This document shows, in pieces, positions 42,824 to 48,868 of a stretch of DNA of 48,868 nt. The notes under the pieces were generated by a model. The model was not told the DNA's origin, ran no database searches, and saw nothing but the letters and a program-made list of their open reading frames with translations. Numbering within the stretch: the stretch's first letter is position 1; each line of letters opens with the position of its first letter. The translations under genes were made by a program, and so were the position numbers. Origin of the DNA: Segatella hominis (GTDB lineage Bacteria > Bacteroidota > Bacteroidia > Bacteroidales > Bacteroidaceae); NCBI RefSeq assembly GCF_004535825.1, contig NZ_SGVY01000028.1, forward strand, positions 1-48,868, read 5' to 3'.

Positions 42824-42831
42824 TATCTTTG
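42824..42831 (+). promoter_or_regulatory. -7 box of the AAA ATPase gene
   Basis: TATCTTTG followed by CA, 49 bases before the start at 42880. The interval 42580-42820 holds nothing else I can support apart from a short coding-like trace around 42711-42780 (YLIDDALYEKVETRK), possibly a gene remnant. Confidence 0.55.
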
Positions 42832-42879
42832 CATTTCATAAAATATGTAACATAAAACATGGAATAGATATAAAACGTT

Positions 42880-44013
42880 ATGGAACAGCTGAATAACCCA
42901 TTTGTTATCTACGGATATAAGGGAACAGAATACTTCTGCGACCGCAAGAAAGAGACGGATCTCATCATGAAGGCTTTGCAGAATGAGCGCAACATCGTCC
43001 TCATCTCTCCTCGACGCATCGGAAAGACGGGACTCATACACCATGTCTTTGAGAACATCAGCAAGCAGGAGCCAGAGACGCATTGTTTCTATCTCGACAT
43101 CAATGCCACGAGAAATCTGAGCCAATTCATCCAATTATTGGCAAAAACGGTTATCGGGAAGGTTGATACTTTCTCGCAAACTGCCATGCGCAAGATTACC
43201 ACTTTCTTTGCCGGCTACAAGCCTACGATGTCGTTTGATGAGATGACGGGAATCCCTACGTTCTCGATTACGGTTTCACCAAGCCAGAGCGAAGATTCTC
43301 TCAAACATATCTTCGAGTATCTGAAACAATCGGAGAAACGAATCTATATTGCCATAGACGAGTTTCAGCAGATAGCCGAATATCCTGAAGATGGCACAGA
43401 GGCCCTGCTGCGCTCCTACATCCAGTTTTTGCCGAATGTATATTTCATCTTTGCAGGCAGTAAGCAGCACATGATGACCGACATGTTCCTGTCGGCAAAG
43501 CGCCCATTCTATCAGAGTTCGCAAATTCTCAATCTTCCCCTCATCAACCTGGATGAGTATCATCGTTTTGCCAACAGATGGATGGGAACCCGTAATCTGA
43601 CTATGAATCATGACACCTTTGCCTATTTATATAATAAGGTAGATGGTCAAACCTGGTATATCCAGGATATTCTGAACCGACTCTATCAGAACGGAAAGGA
43701 GATAACGACAGCGGAAATAGATGATGTAACCCTGGAATTGGTGAACGAGCAGGAAGTGGCATTCGTGAATTACTACGATTCCCTTACTGACAATCAGGCA
43801 GCCCTTCTATCTGCCATTGCCCAGGATAAGGCTGTCACCTCCATTCTTTCGCAGGATTTCATCAGCCGCCACAACTTGCCTGCCGCCAGCAGCGTGAGTC
43901 TTGCTCTCAAGACACTGATCAATAGAGAATTCATCTACAAGTACAACGGCAGCTATATCATCTACGACCGCTTCTTCGGGATGTGGTTGAGGAAGAACTG
44001 CGCAGGAAATTAA
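42880..44013 (+). CDS. AAA-family ATP-binding protein (archaeal-type ATPase)
   Basis: A 377-aa protein. Walker A is IVLISPRRIGKTGLIHHVF (about 48-66), Walker B RIYIAIDEFQQIAEY (about 150-165), and a sensor region YFIFAGSKQHMMTDMF. The C-terminal 130 residues form a winged-helix-like part (LLSAIAQDKAVTSILSQDFI), with an ending FGMWLRK typical of the family. It starts MEQLNNPFVIYGYKGTEYFC. These NTPases are common in Bacteroidales genomes, often in multiple copies; their function is not established. This is an intact relative of the decayed copies at 1708 and 6686. Stand-alone unit with its own promoter. Confidence 0.85.
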   Translation: MEQLNNPFVIYGYKGTEYFCDRKKETDLIMKALQNERNIVLISPRRIGKTGLIHHVFENISKQEPETHCFYLDINATRNLSQFIQLLAKTVIGKVDTFSQTAMRKITTFFAGYKPTMSFDEMTGIPTFSITVSPSQSEDSLKHIFEYLKQSEKRIYIAIDEFQQIAEYPEDGTEALLRSYIQFLPNVYFIFAGSKQHMMTDMFLSAKRPFYQSSQILNLPLINLDEYHRFANRWMGTRNLTMNHDTFAYLYNKVDGQTWYIQDILNRLYQNGKEITTAEIDDVTLELVNEQEVAFVNYYDSLTDNQAALLSAIAQDKAVTSILSQDFISRHNLPAASSVSLALKTLINREFIYKYNGSYIIYDRFFGMWLRKNCAGN

Positions 44014-44549
44014 TCATTGCAAAAAAATCCGAAACAGATAGCTGCCTATGCTTCTGTTTCGGATTATCTTTTCGTATTCTTTCTTATTCTTCCTTAAAAT
44101 AGATGATTGGCTTCCATCCATTTCTGGAAGACCACATTTCCCCAATGGTCAGGCAGAGATTCACCTGCACAACATTATCTTTCATGTCTTACCCTTTCCT
44201 TCTTTTCATTCATTTTCTTCACTTGGCTAGGCAGCATTGGCAGTGGCGGCAAGAGTTTCTCTGCTTCCTGCAGGAATCCGATGCTTCTCAACAGAGAAAG
44301 AATAGTGCCAAAACCTATGTTCTTAGCTTCGATGGCAGCACCAACTGGATGAGCGGTTGGACCAACTTTGATCCTCAGATTGCAAAGTACTAAAGAAGAA
44401 TAGCTAATTTTTATTTTGACTATAAGTTTTTTTTTATTGGGGCATAGCGCAGTGATTTGCGCCATGCTTTTTTGTTGGGTTATGGAAGAGAATGCGGTAT
44501 ACCCCATTCAATAGGGTTCAACATACCTAAAATGCACAAAGGCAGTCTG
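44014..44549 (+). other. Gene-poor interval with a terminator and possible 3' gene remnant
   Basis: A plus-strand frame ends TYVLSFDGSTNWMSGWTNFD, then PQIAKY and TAA at 44393. This looks like the end of a real protein, but nothing upstream supports a start or a domain. A terminator-like hairpin follows at 44440-44475: GCATAGCGC and GCGCCATGC with one mismatch, then TTTTTT. No gene could be supported on the minus strand. Confidence 0.4.
44440..44475 (+). terminator. Rho-independent terminator
   Basis: GCATaGCGC (44442-44450) pairs with GCGCcATGC (44459-44467), followed by a T-run to 44473. It would end transcripts from the plus strand. Confidence 0.65.
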
Positions 44550-44753
44550 CTAACAAAGTTCCTCTGTCAAATAACGAGAGGCCAAAGCTTCTATGTCTAT
44601 CTTGTCTGATTTTTGAATTTCTTCAATGACAGCGTCTGTGCAATCATCATTCATTACCACACCTACAGCTTCGCTTGGAGTAAGGTTACATTCTTTTGCT
44701 ATATAACAAGCAATTTCACCTAATACATTTTCATAATTATACTTATTTCCCAT
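44550..44753 (-). CDS. DUF3791-like small protein
   Basis: A 67-aa protein from Met at 44753 (MGNKYNYENVLGEIACYIAK, then ECNLTPSEAVGVV). The helical pattern and position fit DUF3791, a small domain found next to DUF3990 genes. The longer frame to 44825 overlaps the DUF3990 remnant and is not used. It is the third gene of the module HTH-DUF3791 / DUF3990 / DUF3791. Its partner is broken. Role inferred: antitoxin or accessory protein. Confidence 0.55.
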   Translation of the reverse strand: MGNKYNYENVLGEIACYIAKECNLTPSEAVGVVMNDDCTDAVIEEIQKSDKIDIEALASRYLTEELC

Positions 44754-44757
44754 ATTC

Positions 44758-45247
44758 TCAATCTTTAATGAGTTCATTAATAGCCTTTTGTGTACAAAAG
44801 CAATATTGTATATAGCTAAGTCCAAATTGGGATATTCTGGAAACCAGAATACTCAAGTTGCTTTCATCAAGATAAGCTTCCCCACATAGGCGTATATAGT
44901 TTTTTATTTCTGATCAATGAAAGCATCTGCTACGGGTCCAATAACAATATCGTAGTCATGCTTGAATCCGTTTTCTTCCCTGTTCTGGAGAATGAACTTT
45001 GCCCATTCAGTTGTGAATCCTTAAAAGATTTTAATTGAAGCCCTTTTTCCTCACCTATTTTAGGATAAAACAGGAACGCATTGACTGTAATTTTTCCTCC
45101 ATGAAGAAAAGTGCTGCGTTTGCCCATTTGCCAAGCTCTTTTCCAATTGGGAGTGAGATAGAATCCTTTGCCAAAATCGTTTTTCCCTTTGCATTTGGAG
45201 AGATCAGGAGTAAGAATCTCTGTATTATTTCCATGCAGCAATCTCAT
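44758..45247 (-). pseudogene. DUF3990-family protein (ADP-ribosyltransferase-like), frameshifted
   Basis: The frame begins MRLLHGNNTEILTPDLSKCK and KGKNDFGKGFYLTPNWKRAW, the N-terminal part of DUF3990. After LQLKSFKDS the frame is lost. One frame over it reads TEWAKFILQNREENGFKHDY, then DIVIGPVADAFIDQ; a later frame carries GEAYLDESNLSILVSRISQF and ends AINELIKD at 44758. So at least two frameshifts are present in an otherwise complete gene. DUF3990 is thought to share the ADP-ribosyltransferase fold, and the location behind an HTH protein suggests a toxin. The start overlaps the HTH gene stop by 4 bases (ATGA). Confidence 0.75.
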
Positions 45248-45723
45248 GACGCCATTATCCTCCTTTCCTTTTTCTTAGCTTTTGCAATATGGTTATTGCA
45301 AATACGAGTCAAATCCTCTATGATCTGTTCCCTTGGCAGAGTCTGCTCTATTTCCCAATTCTCCTCCAAAAATCTGATGCCTTGATTCTTTTGGAGGAAA
45401 TTGAAAGCTTTCTGTTTGGTAATTTTCTTGTCCTCTGCAAACCAGCAAGCTGCAACTGTGACAAAGATTGTTGTCTTCATCATAGTCTCTGCTGACGGAT
45501 ACTGACTGTCTATATGTACACTCAGTTTCTCACCCATAGCTTCCAGGAGGACGGAAGCATCATCTATAGAAATATTGGTCTTGCCACTCTCAATCTTACT
45601 GATGCTGCTTTTGCCCAACCCCACATATTTTCCAAGAGCCTCTTGCGATAGCCCTTTTTCCTGACGAACTTTTTTCACTATGCCACCCAGAATATTATCC
45701 GTATTATCGAATTTCTTTTTCAT
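45244..45723 (-). CDS. XRE-family HTH protein fused to a DUF3791-like domain
   Basis: About 159 aa from Met at 45723 (MKKKFDNTDNILGGIVKKVR). The XRE helix-turn-helix covers 12-70: RQEKGLSQEALGKYVGLGKS, then SSISKIESGKTNISIDDASV. The C-terminal domain (80-150, TTIFVTVAACWFAEDKKITK) matches the DUF3791 type. Such fusions are predicted antitoxins that also repress their own operon. A strong promoter lies 18 bases upstream (45741-45771). It stops 4 bases into the DUF3990 gene. As the toxin is frameshifted, this gene may now be an orphan antitoxin-repressor. Confidence 0.8.
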   Translation of the reverse strand: MKKKFDNTDNILGGIVKKVRQEKGLSQEALGKYVGLGKSSISKIESGKTNISIDDASVLLEAMGEKLSVHIDSQYPSAETMMKTTIFVTVAACWFAEDKKITKQKAFNFLQKNQGIRFLEENWEIEQTLPREQIIEDLTRICNNHIAKAKKKERRIMAS

Positions 45724-45740
45724 ATCTGTCCTTTTTTGAG

Positions 45741-45771
45741 CAAAAATAGCCAAAGTTTCTCAAACAAGCAA
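45741..45771 (-). promoter_or_regulatory. Promoter of the HTH-DUF3791 / DUF3990 module
   Basis: On the minus strand TTG (45771-45769), 20 bases, then TATTTTTG (45748-45741). It matches the Bacteroidetes consensus and sits 18 bases before the start at 45723. Confidence 0.7.
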
Positions 45772-45867
45772 CTTTTTTTTAACTTAAAGTTGTATAAAAA
45801 AGAACTTGAAGAAGATATTTCATATTTTGCCTATATGTTTCAAAAAGATGCATATCTATCTTCAGAC

Positions 45868-45894
45868 GTTGACGTCCTGTTTTAGGACGTCAAC
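45868..45894. terminator. Perfect 11-bp hairpin
   Basis: GTTGACGTCCT (45868-45878) and AGGACGTCAAC (45884-45894) with a 5-base loop. It lies after the nitroreductase remnant on the minus strand (stop at 45914) and before the promoter of the HTH gene. It has no clear T-run, so it may be a weak terminator or an mRNA stabiliser. Confidence 0.5.
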
Positions 45895-45913
45895 CTCCAT
45901 TTATCTTATGATC

Positions 45914-46042
45914 TTAATCCATGAACTTAAGCATGTCCTGGCGTCGTGGCTTTGCCTCCGGCGATTCATCTGGGTATCCCAAGGCGATGCAGTAGAGCTG
46001 TTTGTAGCCCTTGGAGAATGCCATGCGGAAGAAAGCAGGCAT
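45914..46042 (-). pseudogene. C-terminal fragment of a nitroreductase-family protein
   Basis: A 42-aa stretch reads FSKGYKQLYCIALGYPDESP, then EAKPRRQDMLKFMD and TAA. It matches the end of nitroreductase-family proteins, which close with YCIALGYP and a short Pro-rich tail. The remaining part of about 150 aa is absent. It lies between the fucosidase stop and the hairpin at 45868. Confidence 0.6.
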
Positions 46043-46084
46043 AGATATCTATTACAGATTAACTCAATAATATGATTTGAATCA

Positions 46085-47205
46085 TCACTTCTTGATTCTG
46101 ATGACAGGAGCTATATCGTTCAACCTTTTGGAAGGAAGAGTTAAGATAAGTCCTTCTACAGTACGGGTAAAAGGTATTTTGCCATAGCCCAACAACTCTA
46201 CCCTATTAATCTTTTTTGGAAAAAGATTACTATTCAGAGCCAATGACTTGACGATAACCTTTTGCTCTGAAGGCCATGCCAGCATAGTTACATACAGAGC
46301 CTTGGAAGTTTGCGTGAAACGTTTTTCCTCTGAAGTAGCATGGGTATAAGAACCTTCATTGAAACCCTGTGCATTAATTTTTATGTCAGACTCTGCGATA
46401 GGACCTTCTCCAAAGACCTTCCAAGGTTGCGTCTCATAGATAGCTTCTTTGTTGATGTCCATCCATGCACCAAACTCATTCAAGATCTTTTCTTCTTTCT
46501 CATCAAAGCTGCCATCTGCCTTAAGAGGAACACTGAGCAATAAATTTCCATTCTTGCTAACAATATCTACCAGTAGCTTGACTACTGAAGCAGCCGACTT
46601 ATAGCCATTGTTCTCATAGATTGATGTATTGTAATGCCATCCGCCAATGCAAGAACATGATTGCCATGGAGTTTCCTGTATCTTATTCGGAGCACCTCGT
46701 TCTACATCCCAAACCAGTCCCTTGCGTTGATTTTCATCCAAAATCTTACCAAACATCACAGCTTCCAGCTTGCCTTTATGAGTAGCCATATTGTGATTAT
46801 AGAAATGAGCAGCAATCTTCAGACCAGCATCACTAACAGGATAAAAAGGTACCGCTGTTACATCAAAGTAAATCAAATCAGGATTATACCTGTTGATAGC
46901 ATCAACAGTTCTATTGTAAAAATTGGTACAGAATTTCTGAGAAGGAATTGCGGCACCATTCCCCCATGCCCATTGACGATGGATCATACCATCTGCCCAA
47001 CTTCCTTTACTCATAGGGTGATTCTGTGCATATAAATCCTGAGGATCATATCCTTCCCACCATTTTCCCTTGCCGTCAGCTTTGGTCAATGTACCATCAT
47101 AGCTTACCCCCATCTTGTCACCGTTTCTATCATAACGTTGTGATGGTTCATACCAGGTCCAGGCATGATCTGCATGGAAGCTAATTCCAAAAGGAAGATT
47201 ATATT
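46085..47205 (-). pseudogene. GH29 alpha-L-fucosidase, 5' part cut off by the IS
   Basis: About 373 residues of an alpha-L-fucosidase remain. The core has WTWYEPSQRYDRNGDKMGVS, DAINRYNPDLIYFDVTAVPF (the Asp is the expected nucleophile) and IVSKNGNLLLSVPLKADGSF, the NGNLLLN-type block of GH29. The C-terminal beta-sandwich (from about 265) is complete to the stop at 46085. GH29 enzymes release L-fucose from glycans, including host mucin. At 47206 the gene runs into IS copy 2; the first residues of the frame (MGWETL) come from the IS. The signal peptide and first 100 or so residues, which include part of the active site, are missing here. Confidence 0.85.
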
Positions 47206-48867
47206 CTAAAGTTTCCCACCCCAAAATAGTAGGGTAAAAATAACAGTTTCTCGATAAAAAGTTGTATCTTTGTAATCGCTAAAGAACAAAAAAACAACGA
47301 TTTAAAGAGTAACTGTTATGAATGCAAAATTAAGCAATTTTTCTGAGTTATCAAACATATTAAGTGTTAAAAGTTCATTGCGAACCAATTTAATGGCGCT
47401 TTTTACCCGTTTTGGTCTAGGTCATCTCCTCTGCAAGCTATCATTGGAGAAAGAAGCTGGTATTCCTGCCGTTCAACTAATCCTGTCTTTGTGTCTGTTT
47501 CGCATAGCAAGTGAAAGTATTCACTCTATGTACAAGAAATCATATTACGACTTGTTGAGTACTGGCAAGAACTGCTATTATCGAATGATGACGAGAGCTT
47601 CCATGGATTGGCGTAAGCTCCTCCTTGGTATGTCCCTCCGCTTTCTAGCTATCATCCGCAAAGAGCATGCAGAAGTCTCCACTGGAATGGAGAGCTATAT
47701 CCTGGACGATACCACCTTGGAAAAGACAGGTTTCAGCATGGAACAGATCAGTAGAGTATTCGACCATGTCCAAGGCAAATGTGTGTTGGGGTACAAACTG
47801 TTGGTTTGTGCATTTTTTGATGGGAAGAGTACTATTCCTATAGACCTTTCGCTGCACTGTGAAAAAGGAAAGAAGAAGGACTTTGGACTAACCTCCAAGC
47901 AACGAAAAAAGCGTTTTGCCAAACAGCGTAATGCCGAGAATCCAAACGCCATCCGCTTTAATGAGTCTACGGAATCGAAACTGAAGGTTGCCGTTGATAT
48001 GATAAAGAGAGCCTGGAGTCATAAGTGCCTGCGAGCCAAGTATGTTCTTTGTGACAGCTGGTTTACTTGTGAATATCTCATCGGCGAAGTTAGAAAGCTT
48101 GGCAAAGGAGCCTTGCATCTTGTAGGATTGGCGAAAATGGGAAATGCCAAGTATCTTGTTCATGGCAAATTACACAATGCCTTGGAATTGATAGCTCTAT
48201 ATGAAAGAGAGCGTTCTCATAACTGTCGCCAATATAAATGCCATTATATATCTTTGCAAGGTAAGCTGGGGGAGCAACCTTTACGCATATTCCTGATTCG
48301 ATATGGAAGGAACCAAAGATGGAACGTTTTGATAAGCACAGATTTGTCTATGACTTTTGTGAAAGCTTTCGAAGTTTACCAAATCCGTTGGAACATAGAA
48401 GTCTTGAACAAAGAATGTAAACAGTATCTCGGACTAGGCAAATGCCTTGGAAGAGATTTTGACGAGCAGATTGCCGACTGCACCCTCTGCTTTCTCACAT
48501 ATATAACCATGGCTTTGGAGAAACGATTCTCTGAATATGAGACCATGGGAGAACTTTTCACAGACATGGAGGAAGACCTCATGGCATTGACCTTATGGAA
48601 GAGAGTACTAACATGCATCAAGAGACTTTTGGAGGTGCTTGGTGAGCATCTTGGCGTGACAGTTGATGAAATGACAGAGTCTCTTATCAACGACGAAGAA
48701 GCTGCATCTGCTTATCTCGTCATGGCTAAAGCTCTAGAAAATAGGGAAAATGGGAAAGAAGTGGCATGAAACACTTTTTAGGTAACCGTTAAAATGCCCT
48801 GTTTATAGGGATTGATGGAACATTAAGGACTCAAAAATGCCCTATAAACAAGGGTGGGAAACTTTAG
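47206..48867 (+). mobile_element. IS4-family insertion sequence, copy 2
   Basis: A second complete copy, same orientation and length as 1-1662, with the same 16-bp terminal inverted repeats. No difference was found where I compared the two copies. It inserted in the fucosidase gene, 5' to the preserved part. Only one base of right flank (T) is present, and it matches the base after copy 1, so the direct repeat at both window ends is 1663 bases. The target duplication cannot be judged. Confidence 0.93.
47318..48769 (+). CDS. IS4-family DDE transposase, copy 2
   Basis: Identical 483-aa transposase to the one at 113-1564, with the same DDE residues and IS4 Y-R-E-K signature (YQIRWNIEVLNKECK). 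It is intact. With both copies functional, a flanked segment could in principle move as a composite unit, though 45 kb is very long for IS4-family composites. Confidence 0.93.
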   Translation: MNAKLSNFSELSNILSVKSSLRTNLMALFTRFGLGHLLCKLSLEKEAGIPAVQLILSLCLFRIASESIHSMYKKSYYDLLSTGKNCYYRMMTRASMDWRKLLLGMSLRFLAIIRKEHAEVSTGMESYILDDTTLEKTGFSMEQISRVFDHVQGKCVLGYKLLVCAFFDGKSTIPIDLSLHCEKGKKKDFGLTSKQRKKRFAKQRNAENPNAIRFNESTESKLKVAVDMIKRAWSHKCLRAKYVLCDSWFTCEYLIGEVRKLGKGALHLVGLAKMGNAKYLVHGKLHNALELIALYERERSHNCRQYKCHYISLQGKLGEQPLRIFLIRYGRNQRWNVLISTDLSMTFVKAFEVYQIRWNIEVLNKECKQYLGLGKCLGRDFDEQIADCTLCFLTYITMALEKRFSEYETMGELFTDMEEDLMALTLWKRVLTCIKRLLEVLGEHLGVTVDEMTESLINDEEAASAYLVMAKALENRENGKEVA

Positions 48868-48868
48868 T

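Noticed and set aside
1-48868. 45-kb composite transposon as an established fact
   Set aside because: Same-orientation IS copies alone do not prove mobility; no target duplications can be seen and assembly overlap is equally possible.
1-48868. tRNA, rRNA genes and CRISPR arrays
   Set aside because: I looked for cloverleaf ends and spaced direct repeats and saw none I could support.

Overview
The window looks like a Bacteroidales chromosome, most likely Prevotella/Segatella-like. Several promoters match the Bacteroidetes consensus (TTTG or TTG, about 19-20 bases, then TAnnTTTG). There is a SusC/SusD pair, many lipoproteins have a signal peptide ending in Cys followed by Ser/Asp residues, and Shine-Dalgarno sites are weak or absent. 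Family names come from reading motifs in the translations; no database was searched.

Layout. (a) 1-1662 and 47206-48867 hold two apparently identical, same-orientation copies of an IS4-family element, so both ends of the window carry the same 1663 bases. (b) 1.7-9.2 kb is a patchwork: a leukocidin-like lipoprotein, an Ntn-type amide hydrolase lipoprotein, a divergent membrane-anchored LuxR-type regulator with a DEDDh exonuclease, then decayed genes (two AAA ATPases, a RelE-like toxin whose antitoxin survives, two ADP-ribosylglycohydrolases) and intact pgpA. (c) 9.2-31.6 kb, all on the minus strand, is the centrepiece: a Ter-type stress-response locus. (d) 31.6-33.0 kb is gene-poor, with a leader or repeat element, a decayed toxin-antitoxin pair, structured DNA and two strong terminators. 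(e) 33.1-42.6 kb holds an NhaD-type antiporter and a SusC/SusD/lipoprotein/C10-protease locus. (f) 42.8-47.2 kb holds an AAA ATPase, an HTH-DUF3791 / broken DUF3990 module, a nitroreductase tail and a GH29 fucosidase cut by the second IS.

The Ter-type locus reads right to left. A TerB-like protein has its own promoter and a leader of about 380 nt. Next comes a tightly packed 12-gene unit (29685 to 19592): three TerD-family proteins and a TerA-like protein, three TerY-like VWA proteins, an AIM24-family protein, a PP2C phosphatase, a divergent protein kinase, a small membrane protein and a GYF-PrsW intramembrane protease. Two shorter units follow: an unknown 208-aa protein with a DUF4407 protein, and a small secreted protein. 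The last unit holds two unknown membrane proteins, a DUF2569-like protein, a TPR protein fused to a retropepsin-like aspartyl protease, and a PMCA-type Ca2+ P-type ATPase followed by a terminator. TerD domains are known Ca2+ binders. I infer a membrane-linked, Ca2+/metal-responsive stress or defence system in which kinase/phosphatase signalling, two proteases and a Ca2+ pump act together. The Ter core has been described by comparative genomics; the added protease, DUF4407 and Ca2+-pump modules are the part most likely to be new.
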